From positions 1 through 64,000 of the forward strand of contig JNEU01000588.1 of the NCBI GenBank assembly GCA_000697475.1: 64,000 nucleotides of DNA, in the 5' to 3' direction. The position numbers were made by a program, and so were the translations under genes. Below the pieces are notes generated by a model. It was not told the DNA's origin and searched no databases. It saw only the letters and a list, made by a program, of their open reading frames with translations. Source of the DNA: Lichtheimia corymbifera B2541. Lineage: Eukaryota; Mucoromycota; Mucoromycetes; Mucorales; Lichtheimiaceae. The number at the start of each line of letters is the position of its first letter. Positions within the stretch are counted from its first letter, which is position 1. Positions 45,161 through 57,280 of the stretch are shown here, one piece after another.

Positions 45161-46880
45161 ATGATACCCAGCGAACATGATGCGTTGATAGACAAATCCA
45201 CCACTCATGAACATTCACCACAGCAACATATCAGTCATTGGCGTTGGTTCGTGCTTCTCGTCTTTTCACTGTTGTCGTTCTCAAGTGCTCTCATGTGGGA
45301 TACATTTGCACCATGCCTCTACATTTTCGTCGACTATTACTTTGGATCGGTGACACCGATTACTGTCAATGCCATTAACGCCATGTCACTGGTGTATATG
45401 CTTCTCTATCCTTTTGCAGTACAGCCGACGCTGCATTATTTTGAGGACAGCAAAGGTGCCGGTACAGGTCTCAAGCGTGGAGTCATGATTGGTGCGTCCC
45501 TGAATGCGTTGGGTGCTGCCATACGCTGGTTAGGTCGATCGCCCGATCGATTCATGGTCCTCTCCGTTGGCCAGGTCGTAGCTGCATTTGGCAAGTCGTA
45601 GTGACAACATCTCTCTCTCTCTATATATAACCCATATGCTTATATGACATCATTTCTCTAGGTCAAGTATTCATCTTATCGATCCCACCAAAACTGGCAG
45701 GTGATTGGTTTCCTGAAAACGAAGCCAACTTGGCAACGGCTATTGGCGTATCAGCAAACAATCTGGGTGTGGCAGCTGGATGTATATGGAGCCCCATGGC
45801 TATTATGCCCGATACCATGCAGGAGGATATCCCTTGGTTACTATTATTACAGGTACATACATGAAACTCGATCGTCATCGTCGATCACGCTAATACGTCT
45901 CTCTCGTTGCATATAGTTTCTCCTCGCTGCATTGATCCTAATGCTTACTTGGTTGGCATTTCAACGAAAACCAGATGTACAACGGTAAGGGATTGGATGC
46001 AACATTAGTGTATCATCCTAATTCTTTTTTTTTCATACCCAGGTTGATTCCGCATGATGCAAGAAGGGATGATGATGAACCATCGCATGACAATGATGAC
46101 AGTGGTGGTGGTAGCATGCTTTGGAGACAGCCCTCGTTTTATTATATGCTGGCATCTTATGGAGTCATCATGGGTGTCCAATGTTCAGTGATCACGCTCC
46201 TTGCTCAAATTCTCATGCCACCCTTCCAGGACACGATCGATGAAAGTTTTGTCGGCTGGCTCGGTTTTATCATGCTTGTCATTGGGTTCCCTGCAAGTTG
46301 CATCATTGGGCATTACTTGGATCAAACGCTCCGATATAGATTGGTATCGAATTTCCTTACTGCATGCATGGCTTTGAGTGGTATTGGATTATATGCATCG
46401 ATTGAATTCGATTCCCTCATTGGGGTGGCAGTGTCATGGTAAGCGTGCACCTAGTTCTTTGCATTATTGCTGTTCAGTAATGGTAACATGTCCCCTTTTT
46501 CTAGTATTGTCCTTGGCATCACCACGTCAGGTAGGATCATCACAATGATACAACAACCAACCAGGCTAGCTACTAATCAACATGTCTTTATTATTATAGC
46601 CATCACTCCTGTGCTCTTTCAATACGCCAGCGAGCTATACTACCCTATCAATGAAAATACACCCGCTGGTTATTTGCTTTCCGCAGGCAATATTGGTGGC
46701 GTCTTGCTTGTTACGGTGTTGGGTTGGAGCGAAGATATGTCGAGACGATTCTCTATGAAGATACCCATGCTATTTCTTGTGGCAGTCTTGTTTATCACTG
46801 TTGTCTTTATGGCCATGATAAAAGGACCATTGAAGCGTACACTAGCCACCACGCAGTATTTAACTTCTTTACCAGCATAA
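45161..46880 (+). CDS. Major-facilitator transporter of the SLC49/FLVCR type
   Basis: The exons 45161-45590, 45662-45852, 45917-45984, 46043-46438, 46505-46530 and 46600-46880 give 463 aa with about 12 membrane segments. The opening helix HWRWFVLLVFSLLSFSSAL and the motif KLAGDWFPENEANLATAIGV after the fourth helix match FLVCR/SLC49 proteins. In animals these carry choline, ethanolamine or heme; the fungal cargo is unknown. A charged cytosolic loop (DARRDDDEPSHDNDDS) separates the two halves. The fifth exon is 26 nt. The first intron begins with GC. The start is the first ATG after the pyrimidine-rich leader. Confidence 0.88.
45591..45661 (+). other. GC-AG intron in the SLC49-like gene
   Basis: The donor is catttg|gcaagt and the acceptor tctctag|GTCAA. 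The splice keeps AAFGQVFIL in frame. The GT two bases further on would put the downstream exon out of frame. Confidence 0.75.
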
Positions 46881-47021
46881 TGATATCACCATCCACTCTA
46901 TTCCCATTTTGTCCCCTTTTTTTCCTTCAACACTGTACAAATTACATTAGATCACACGTATATATGATTCATTCAACATGTCTATATAAAATTTCATTTC
47001 GGTTATGTTTGACATCTATTA
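46881..47021. terminator. Convergent 3' region between SLC49-like and ACOT9-like genes
   Basis: It is a 140-bp T-rich gap between two converging stops. No gene is seen. Confidence 0.35.
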
Positions 47022-48737
47022 TTATGCTTGTGCTCCTGATAAATCATGCAGCAAACTTTGTCGAGAGTGAACGCCTTCCTGTCGTCTCCGCTTTCCTTCT
47101 AACCAAATCATGGTCTCTGCATAGGTCTTTGGGAGAATGCGTCGTGGGGATGCCTTGTCACTTGTGGCGGCCATAGTAAAGTAGAAAATGTTGGTAGTTT
47201 CACTCTTTCCTTTGTTGATATCCACGACCTCAGCAACAACACGCACTTGGAATGACTTGTGAGGATGACCTTCGGCATAAATAATTTCAGACTTGAGATT
47301 AAGCAATGTACCGACGTGCACAGGTTTGCGGAATACACATTCATCCATTGCAAGGAGCATGGCATCTCTTGACTTTAGGTACGTGATGGAGTTGGCATAG
47401 GCGACTTCATAGGCTCGACGCATCAAGTAACCACCGAAAATGTTATTGTGGATATTACGATCTTGGGGCTGCATCAAGAACGTGCTGTCAAGACGTGTAT
47501 CTTTCATCCATACCACATCTTCAGGCAATGGGACTCGTTCCTCGATCGAGACACCACTTGTAAATGAATCATCTTCACCGCCCAAGTACTTGCTATATTC
47601 AAGGTACGTGTCGTGGATGGCAAGACGCTCACTCGGTGTAGGTGGCATTCGACTCAACGATGACTCGACCGCTTTTTTCTTTCGTGCTTTGTTGGCCATG
47701 GCAAATTCGAACAGACGTTCTTCAGCAGGCGAGGTTGTTTTCAATGGGTTGATTTGGACCGATTTACGGGTAACGGAATCAATGGCAACCATGGTAAAGC
47801 GTGTTGCGAGCACAGTATTGGGACTAAGATGGCCAACAAGATCTTGTGAAGTCGGGGTATGCTGCTTCTCCAAATCCAGATCCTGGATGCCTTCAGGGAT
47901 AGTCTCGGCCTTGAGGAAGACTGCATCGTGTTAATCAAGTAGTAGTAGTAGAAAAACTTGTAGCTTACTTACTTTCCATGGAACTTCGTCCCACATAAGT
48001 CACTTGACCTGTCAACTTGTAATCTTCAACCGCTTTTGGTAAGAATAAATCAAAGCGATCCACGCATGCCGTGACAATGGTAACAGGACGTGCTTGAGGA
48101 TCACCATTATCAATATGTTGATAAGCAATGGAGCCAGCCATGGCATCAAGATCTATTATAATGTGAGTTTCTCCTATGATGATGATGATGACACTATTTA
48201 CCTTCCAAAAGTTTCCCGGTTCGAATGCGACCATCCACAGTGATGTAATCATCCAAAAGAGCGGGAGACGACTTGAATGGCAAGTATTCAATCATGGCAC
48301 TGTCAGCAATCTGTCAACATTGTATTTTCATGCGGCAAAATTAGAAAACAAAGACACGTGTGTAACACGCCATCGGACGTTTTTTCTTCCAGGACACTTG
48401 CCGTCTTTTCGATCAATTTGCGTTCCTTGCCGGGATGAGTGGGGCAAACGGATTTTTGATTTTCGCGTTGTAGAATCTTGTCCATCCAAAAGCGTTGACG
48501 ACGTGTACCATAAATTCGATCACGCACACCTGTACCCTCAATTTCAATAAGGTTGGATCATTATGATGCTGTTGCAAGTATAAACGTACTTTGTGGGTGA
48601 GGATGATGGTGAGTATGATGATGACTATGGCTATCGAGAAGGTGTTGCGTGGTTGAAAAGGATCGTTTTGTAGCCACCAATACAGGTTGTTGACGTGGCA
48701 AAGGTTTTATAGAGTTACGTAGTGTAATACGAAGCAT
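47022..48737 (-). CDS. ACOT9: Mitochondrial acyl-CoA thioesterase, ACOT9-like (double hot-dog)
   Basis: This enzyme hydrolyses acyl-CoA to free acid and CoA. From ATG 48737 it opens with a mitochondrial targeting peptide rich in R, S and T with the cleavage-like RSFSTTQ. A His/Pro-rich linker, RQRFWMDKILQ, and the first hot-dog domain follow: SSPALLDDYITVDGRIRTGKLLEDLDAMAGSIAYQH and VDRFDLFLP. The long exon 47022-47921 carries the second hot-dog domain with NIFGGYLMRRAYEVAY and VFRKPVHVGTLLNLKSEIIY. Four or more short introns split the 5' half. Length and double-domain order fit ACOT9 and its yeast-like relatives. Confidence 0.9.
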
Positions 48738-49311
48738 CGTGATCTCTGGGTTAGGGAGGTACAACAAAGAAGAAGAAGGAAGAAAGGAAAAAGAAGAGAA
48801 AAAGAAAAAGGAACTGAAAAGCAAATGCCGCGGAGATTACCCATGCCGTCATTGATGTTATCCCCACACACACACACACTTACACAGACATATGCATGCC
48901 CACACACACACATATCCGGTGTGCTTTCTTGATTGTTTCTCGGATGAATGCGGGTGGTGGGTCCGTGTCCATATTTCAGAGGGAAAAATGAGAATCCGCA
49001 GACATGTGTGTAACCAATCAACCATCAACTTCTTCCTGCAATTACTGTGTATAGTGTATGAGACATAGAAGAGAGTCCATAGATATTCATACATCAACAC
49101 GCACACTGTAAACGGTCCCATACATATGCAAAGGCTACCATCTGTGATGCAAGCTTAATAGCTGTCAATCTAATTGGGCGTTGTTTATCATTGTTTCTCT
49201 CTTCCCCCCCCCCACCTCTCTCCTGTTTGCGATATGGCGTTCGTTTGACAAGTCACTGGCTTCTTATCTTCAGGTCCACCTCTCTTCTCTCTCTCCGTTT
49301 CACTCTTTAAA
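48738..49311. promoter_or_regulatory. Divergent intergenic region between ACOT9-like and Nudix genes
   Basis: The ACOT9 side (about 48765-48815) is CT-rich on the minus strand. (CA)n runs lie at 48867-48912. The Nudix side has a CT-rich leader at about 49262-49308. No gene is seen. Confidence 0.45.
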
Positions 49312-50022
49312 ATGAATGCCTCACTTCCTGATGCCCGTGTTGGCAGAGAAAAACAGAATTACGATGCTCAGGGTGCTCGTCAGGTCATTGTCCATGCTGT
49401 GTGCTCTCTCCAATGACAACGAATGACTAACAAAACGCAATACAACAGGTAGCCGTCGCTATTCCTATCAAAAAAGAAACCAAGCAAGTCCTTATTATCA
49501 CCAGCAGCAAATATGCCAATGTGTGGGTGCTGGTAAGTGGGAATATATATATGTATATATGGTAGATAACACATATTATAGCCCAAGGGAGGTTGGGAGA
49601 ATGACGAGACTCAGGAAGAAGCTGCCAAACGCGAAACATATGAAGAGGGTAAGTAGTTCATATTGAACTCGTTCATTCGTCATTATGGTAACTTTGCTGT
49701 TCCTGGATAGCTGGTGTACTAGGCGATATTACTGGGTTCATTGGCAACTATATGGATTACACATTCAACGGTCGTCCAAAGTCATACTTTTGGGTCTATG
49801 AACTCGATGTCAAGCAAGAACTACCAACATGGCCAGAAATGCGTATTCGAGAGCGTCGCTGGGTAAATGATAAAATGAGTGAGAAAAGGCAACATGCAAG
49901 GACTAAACAAGTTTCCTATATAGTGCAACTTTGATGAAGCCATGAAGGCCTTGGAATTCAAACCATTTATGCAGCAAGCGTTACTCAAATCATCCATTGC
50001 ACCAACACCATCATCATCATAG
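49312..50022 (+). CDS. Nudix hydrolase, diphosphoinositol-polyphosphate phosphohydrolase type (Aps1-like)
   Basis: Members of this subgroup remove a phosphate from diphosphoinositol polyphosphates and diadenosine polyphosphates. The exons 49312-49383, 49449-49532, 49582-49648, 49711-49862 and 49924-50022 give 157 aa. The Nudix box is complete and split by one intron: GGWENDETQEEAAKRETYEEAG (G-x5-E-x7-REUxEExGU), with the metal-binding RETYEE. PKGGW just before it and MRIRERRW after it are typical of the DIPP/Aps1 group. The start is the ATG right after the CT-rich leader. Substrate preference is inferred from the family. Confidence 0.92.
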
Positions 50023-50774
50023 TTTCCCTTTTTTTTCCTTTCGATCCATAAAGCTCGACTTGAGGAAATAATGACATGTCACTCATTCATTGCTGCCGCG
50101 ATTTGACCTTCCGCTAATGATGCTCATTGTTGCTGATCAATCAATGCACCGTCCTATTCGATGTTTTGCAAAGATGTCGGCTTCAGGAGATACAAACATC
50201 ACAATGAATTGACCTGGGGATAGTGGTGATTAAAAGGATCAGGGGAACGGGGCGAATCTATCTAGCATGAGAGTAGGAAACAAGGTTCTGAGCGTACCTT
50301 AATGATGGTGGTGGGATGAAATCAATAAACGTCATTTACCTTGAGCACACCCACTCACTAGGTTTTTCTTTATATGTCGATTGCAACCAATGAGTGTCAC
50401 ATATCGAGATCATTTATGATGCAATCGGGTTTATGCACAGCGTTATTACCTAATCCTTTCTTGTTCTTCAGGGCATCGATCTCTTTACTTTTACCTGATT
50501 ACATACACTAACAGCTAATCACTGAAAACTCCTTTACTTGGCCTGTACATGGCTTCGGCCCCATTAGCAAGCAAATACAAAAGGCAAAATCGATTTTTTG
50601 ATTTGCCATGTGTCGCCTTCATTCCAGGTTACACGGTCGTCAAGATTACAAGACATAGACGGAAATGAAGGAAAAAGGATTTCCCTCCTGCAAACTAGCC
50701 TATAAAAGATTTGGCTACTTTGTCATCCTTCTCCGCCTTTTCTTCAGTTTTTGTTTTCTTTACTACTACAAAGG
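50023..50774. other. Intergenic, no gene seen
   Basis: About 750 bp of mixed sequence holds the Nudix 3' flank and the MFS promoter. The region just before 50775 is CT-rich (about 50727-50765). Confidence 0.4.
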
Positions 50775-52866
50775 ATGTTACATGAAAAGGATGTCGAGAG
50801 GAATGTTACAACGCCAACAAACTCAATGGATGACCACAGCAACAAAGAACAAGCACTGGCAATAACAACGACGACGCATAAAAAATGGTGGCAATTTTGG
50901 AAAAGCGACTCGACAGTGGATCCACATTCCTACTCAACATTGAAAAAATCAACCATCTTGATCATCATTTCATTTGCTGGTGCAGTGTAGGAGTTGTAAC
51001 ATTGCATGTATGTTTTTATGCTTTTCTGATTCGTTTTTCTCTCCCAGGAACCCGATTGCATCCACGGTCTATGTAAGATCCAACAACCACACCACCCCAA
51101 AAATCATGCACCTGACACTTGATGCTGCCCAATATAGTATCCTGCCTTGACTGAAGTACAGCGTGCATTCAATACAACAGACACTGCTGTCAACGCATCT
51201 GGTAACTATGATCGATTGCAACACCTATTCACGCCGGTGTCCACCTTTTGGTACTTACATGCAGTCATCGGTTAGTTTCATTGTTTGTTTTCCTCACTGC
51301 CTTTTGTGTAAGACCAAGACCTCTGATACATGTATTTTTTGAAGCTTAACTTTTGCTATTTAGCCTCTTGTTTGGGCTTCTTGGAGTGATGGAACCGGTA
51401 AGGAATTCCACTCTCTCACGCTTTGTAAACATCATTATTCATCAACCACTTGGATGACATGCTAGGACGACGGCCTATTTACCTCGTATCATTTGCAATT
51501 GCCATTGTTGGGTCCATTTGCTGTGCTGTATCTGTCAACATCGCCATGCTTATCGTTTTTCGTGCAGTCAGTGCTGTGGGCGCATCTTCGGTACGTTTAT
51601 TATTATGCAGATCGATTCAATCCTATTTATACATCCCCTTTTTTATGATCCAGGTGATGTCGCTGGGTGCTGGTAGTTTGGCGGATTGCTTCGAAGCCCA
51701 CGAACGAGGGCGTGCTTATTCGTTCTATGTTGTGGGTCCAATTGCAGGACCTGCCATAGGGTAGGTGGTTGAATTACCCTTGTTTTAGGTATCCTATTTC
51801 TAACCGTCCTCTTTAGACCCATCATTGGTGGCTACTTGACTGAAAGATTTGGATGGCGATCGACATTTTGGTTTGTGGCCATTTTCATCTTTTGCATTTG
51901 GACCTTGATTTTATTCTTTCTACCTGAAACGTATCGGCCTGATCCAAGTACAGCAGCAGCAGCAGACGTTTCAACTAAAAAGGGAAAACTGAGGATTCCT
52001 AATCCAGTGGGTGCTCTCAAGCTGCTACGATTTCCCAATGTGCTCGTGGCTGTGATATTTCTTGGAATCATGTTAGTCATACTTCTTCCACGCACAATAG
52101 TGCACGTGATTGTACAACGACTAACGATTTCTAAAAAGGTTCGGTGTCTATTATTTACTCAACACTTTGTTTGCATGGACCTACGCCAATCAATACAAGC
52201 TGGACTCTGGTACAGTGGGTGTGTGCTTTTTGCCATCTGCTGTAGGTGGGATTTTAGGTGGCAATATTGGTGGTCGTCTCTCGGATATCGTATACAACCG
52301 CAATGTTAGGAAAGCAGGGATTGGTGCACCCACGTATCCTGAAATGCGACTCAGCATCCCTGTTTTATGCATAGCATCATTCATTTTGTTTGGCTCGTGT
52401 GTGGGCTATGGCTGGTGTGTGCAAGAAAACGTCCATTTTGGTGTTCCCATGGTGTTTTTATTCTTTGGTATATGAACATTGTGTATAAACATGAGACCTT
52501 TGTTTTACTCACAAATGGCATTTCTAGTTTCCTTTGGGATCATGCTTCCCCACGTGACACTCACGACCTATTTGGTCGACTGTCATCGTTCCCAAAGTGC
52601 ATCTGTCACTGGTAAATATGATACCAACAACGCATGTGTAGTTTATCAACTAATCGTATATCCATTTTATAGCATGCAATAATCTTTCTCGTTATATAAT
52701 GGCTGGTATTGGTACACTTTTATCATCTGACTTGATGCGAGCTATGGGGAATGGTATCCTATTTACAGTTGCTGGTGCCCTGGTAATTCTCCTTGGGATA
52801 CCATTGATTTATATCAAGAAACGACCAGAACGATGGATCAAGATGCGACGAGATAATACCAAGTAA
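50775..52866 (+). CDS. DHA1-like MFS multidrug/H+ antiporter (one internal stretch unresolved)
   Basis: A membrane transporter of the drug:proton antiporter group. From ATG 50775 (or a downstream in-frame ATG, MDDHSNKEQ) it shows TM1 (KSTILIIISFAG..NPIASTVY), then YPALTEVQRAFNTTDTAVNAS, and after a gap PLVWASWSDGTGRRPIYLVSFA with the conserved D-G-RRP loop. SLADCFEAHERGRAYSFYVVGP (antiporter motif) and GPIIGGYLTERFGWRSTFWF follow. The end RPERWIKMRRDNTK is intact. Between about 51210 and 51365 I could not build exons that join VNAS to PLVWAS in frame without using a non-AG acceptor, so the model there is uncertain. All other introns have clean borders. Confidence 0.85.
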
Positions 52867-53084
52867 ATCTACCCTCTTCATAATGTAATAGAAAGGCATT
52901 TCATCATGTATAATAATCATAGCCATGCATAAAAAAGAGCTTGTGACTTGTGTGGTGCAACTGGGTCGCTGGCTTAATCCAACAAAAAAAGCGGCTCTCA
53001 TTTTCAATCATTGTCCCTTTGTGCGTGTGTGTCTGCGTCCCTTTCTCTCTTTCTCTTTTTTTCTTTCTCAACCTCTTTAAGCCC

Positions 53085-56000
53085 ATGGCCAGCTCCACGG
53101 TTCATCGGGATCTCTCACCAGCCGAACAACATGCGTCCTTGACCAATGCGGGTGCAACGATTGAGCAACTCATCAAACGCGACAGTCAATACCCTGACCT
53201 TGCAGATTTATTACGAGGCAAGCATACAACACGTGCACCACCCACGCGATCAAAAAGTGCATCTAGATTGTCGCTAACCTACATCAACATAGGTCCAACA
53301 TCAGAGAACTATGTCAAACGCGTTAGTCCAATCGAACAGGACTTTATAAAGAGCCACAGCATCCAGATCCCTGACAACCTTGCTGAACAAATCGATCGTA
53401 AGTAAACACGCCATGTCACCTATTACAACGAGGTGTTTGTGTATCAAGGTTACCGTTGACAACTTTGTATATCTTCTAGAACTCGAGTGCCGATGCTTCA
53501 TGGGCGTGCTACCCGAAATCAAGCGTGCGTGGATAACTGTTGATCACCGCCTATTCTTGTGGAATTATGTGGATGGGTAATTATTATGCTGCACTAGAGA
53601 TATTATCTATGACAGCCTATTGATATCATCTTTCCAGATCCGATTTCTATACCTACGAGGATCAAGATCAAATCATTTGTGGTGTTGGCCTTGTCAAGCC
53701 CAAGCCTGGTATGTATGCATGATCATGGGTGGATCATCACCTCTAATTCCTTTCTAACACATGCACAGATAGCTTTGGTGAAAACATCAATTATGTTCTT
53801 GTGTTGGCAACCCCCGTGAGCATTAGTATCCTGGCTGTTTCCATTGACGACCAAGGTATCGCTGGTGACAGGATTTCGCTCTTTTTCACCGATTTGGCAA
53901 TTCCCTCGGATGGTGTGCAAATGTCCCAGATCACTGGAACTGATGATGGCAGGATATTCATGGTGGGAGATGATGGACGTGTATATGAACTGGAATATCA
54001 TGTAAGTATTCTAGTTGAATGAGATTGGAGCTCTTTGACATTGACATGCGCTTTTTTTTTTTAGCAAAAACGCGGGTGGTTTCAACGGCAGGGCTGTAGC
54101 CTGATTACTCGTACCCAGACTCCCTTAAATAGTTACCTACCTACATTTCTGAGGAAGCAGGCACAAGGTATGTGGATATTATCAATTGAAGGGAGTATTG
54201 AAGGATAGGGACTAAAATATATCATCATATCATGTAGTCCAAATTGTCCAAATTGCAGTTGACAGTGAACGGAAGGTTTTATACATGTTGAGCAATATGT
54301 CAACCATCGACGTTGTGTATTTGGGCAACCCAACCAATCCATTCCAAATCGTTGCCAGCAACAATGACATTTGTAATCAAGCTCGCCTAGCATGTCGACA
54401 AAGCACAGTTATCTTTGACCCATCAGAGTTCCAAATCAGATCGATTCACGTCATATCCAAAGCCGAGTCCAAAAAAGTGCATCTTTTAGCCGTTTCCACC
54501 AGTGGCTTCCGCATGTATTTTACGCATCATCGCGACGCATTACGTTATATGGCAAACAACCAAGACGATCAGCCACCCAATGCATTGGAATTGATCCACA
54601 TTCGACTACCACCGCCTGTTGAATTTTCCGGTGCAACCCCTATGATGCAAGGACAAGAAAATCCAAACGGCATTGTTCATGCATCCTATTACGATTGTGG
54701 AACGATGATCACAGCAAAGATTATGAATGAAGACAAGGACAAAATCATCATGACTGCAGCCGATATGAGAACTTTTGCTAGCCAGCTTGATGCCAACAAT
54801 ACGACGACGACTAATAATACCAGTACTACGATCCCTACATCCACTCCAGCATCCGCTGTCTACTCCTCACCAGCACAACGAATGACTCTTGTGGAAACGA
54901 GTACATCCATTGAGTGTGATGGACGCGTATACGCTATTGCCGAAGCCAACGTGCATCCAAAGGGAAAACAATGTATCAATGAAATCAGCAAGCGGCTCAC
55001 AGAACCACCACGACAATTCCTTGTTCTCAGTGGGAAAGGATTGACTTTCTTTGTTAAACAACGACCTGTCGACATTTTACAACAATTACTCCTGAACGCT
55101 CGAGATGACATTGAAGGATATGCTCGTGAATTTCTTGACTTTTTTGCCGGTTATGGCCGAGTCCAATCATGTGCCATGTGTCTCGCCATTATATGTGCCA
55201 ATTTTGGTGCCACCACCCATGAACAAGGTAAGAAAAGAATCACTCATTGTTTTCGATCGGGGTGCTCATTGTTTCTCTAGTCAGCGTGATCCGCGGTGCA
55301 ACTCAATTATTCTTCGAGTGTGGAGGAAGCCCAGCAGCAGCACCATCAATCACTACAGGTAGCAATTTCCTTGGCAAGGCAACAGGTCCAGCAAATACCA
55401 TTTACAGTGGCAAACATGATGGCTTTGCTCTTTACTTTGCACGTTTGGTGGCGCCTGTTTGGAGCCTCAAAGTATTTGAAATCACGTAAGTTTGAGCTTT
55501 CTAATCATTCCCCATTGCTTTATTGACAATGAAATCACTCGCTCCTTATAGTAGCCAGCCAAAGGCAACTCAAAACTCCAGTAAATTGCAAGCTAAACTC
55601 TTGGAATCGCAGCGTGACCTTGTTCGCCTAAAGAGCTTCATGGATGCGTAAGTACATAGGCTGGATTTGTTAATGCGAATGCTAATTTCTCTTTCCATAG
55701 CAACCAAGAATTCCATGCATCTGCCAACATTACAGATTCTCGATTCCAGTCTGCTGATCAAGGAATGCTTCAAGTGCTGGTGGTAAGTAAGATGCACCAA
55801 TCGATATATCTTAGCTTATCCACTGACTGACAATGTTATGGATCTAGAACGAACAACAATCGCTGCATAGTCTATATATCCTCCTTACGCAATGCATTGA
55901 AGCAATCTCATTCCTCGACTTTTTAATCGATGCAGGCATCCAAGAGATATTCCAAGGGTAAGTGGTATCACGTTCAAAGACAATGAAGGGTCGGTCATTG

Positions 56001-57280
56001 ACACATTGGCACGCTAGTATCCCCGAAAGTGCTCGAACCGAGATCCATAACCTGTCACTCGATACCATGCTCAAGGATCCACGCGGACGTGTCATGACGA
56101 GAGAGTTGGTGATTGCTGCCATTAACAAGTATGGTGCTTCACACACCCATGTTGGCTTTGATATTGTCAGTGATCTGCTGCGACGTAAATGTAGCTCATT
56201 CTTTGGTCCAAGTGATGTTGCTTTCTACAAGGTAAATAGTCACTCTTCACATATATTTCCCTATAATGAAACTAATGAATGACTTTTGCTTTGTAGGGTG
56301 TGGAAAATCTGCGACGAGCACAGCGAGCTGATGTTGAGCAAGAACGATATCATGCATTGACTGAATCACTGGATCTCTTTAAACAAGGAGCTGATTATTT
56401 GACGGATGAAAAGTTATCAGAGATATGTGCCGCGTATGACCGAGAACACTATTATCTTGGCTCTGTTGAATTACCACTGGAGCGTGCACAGAAGCTTGAT
56501 CCACAACAACAAGCACTGGCATATACCGAAGGTCGAGTTCCATTTGGTGATGCCGCTGGTCAGCAATTCCATCAAGAGCGAAAGCGATGTTATGAACACG
56601 TGTTCCGAGCATTACAATCAGTACGAGCCTCATGCAATACCCCTGATGCCAACCGCCACGCTGAGGCTGTTCATTATGCCAATCGGGTTCTCCAGGCGGC
56701 ACTTTCATATCAAGACAAGCATTTTCATTATGAGCTATACGAGTGGTTCCTTCAAGAAGGTCATAAGCGGGATCTTTTGGTGGTCGATAGCAAATTCTTG
56801 ATTCCATTCTTCAAGGAGCGTGTTTCAGAGGTGGAAGGCATGGACTTTTTATGGCAATATTATCGGCGGAAAGAACAATACTACGAAGCAGCGCTCTATC
56901 TGGAAGCATTGGCATCACGGCCGAATGGTTTACCGTTATTAAAACGGGTAGAATATCTCGCACTCGCCATGGTCAATGCAAGGTGTCGTGATCCAAAACA
57001 ACAAAAGGCTCAAGAAAGTACACAGCTGCTTCAGCAACTTGAAAGGAGCATCGGATATGCACGGATACAGATGCGATTACAACATGCACTAAATGCCATG
57101 ACAACGCCAGAAAGTCAGCAGGCTGCAAGAGAACTTGACAATGAATTGCTGGATTTGAGTGATCTTTATAACAAGTATGCTCAGCCTTTTGGTATAATAG
57201 ATGAAGAGCGTGCTATCCTACAACTAGCAGATTACACAGATGAGCCTTCTTCATATGTCACTTCTGATATTTTTAAATAA
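53085..57280 (+). CDS. NUP155: Nucleoporin Nup155/Nup170 (C-terminally short)
   Basis: This is an inner-ring scaffold nucleoporin. From ATG 53085, after a strong CT-rich leader, it follows the family layout. The N-terminal propeller includes LPEIKRAWITVDHRLFLWNY, TDDGRIFMVGDDGRVYELEY and DSERKVLYMLS; the helical region includes LNEQQSLHSLYILLTQ and LESVELPLERAQKLDPQQ. About ten introns of 55-75 nt are present. The frame ends at TAA 57278-57280 after LDLSDLYNKYAQPFG plus 28 unfamiliar residues. In relatives the sequence goes on for a further 150-200 residues past QPFxLWE. The point of divergence coincides with a donor-like g|gtataatag at about 57190, and no matching downstream exon is found. 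Confidence 0.88.

Noticed and set aside
45029..45214. Minus-strand poly-Glu frame
   Set aside because: It is the antisense of the CTT/CT leader before the SLC49-like gene; low complexity only.
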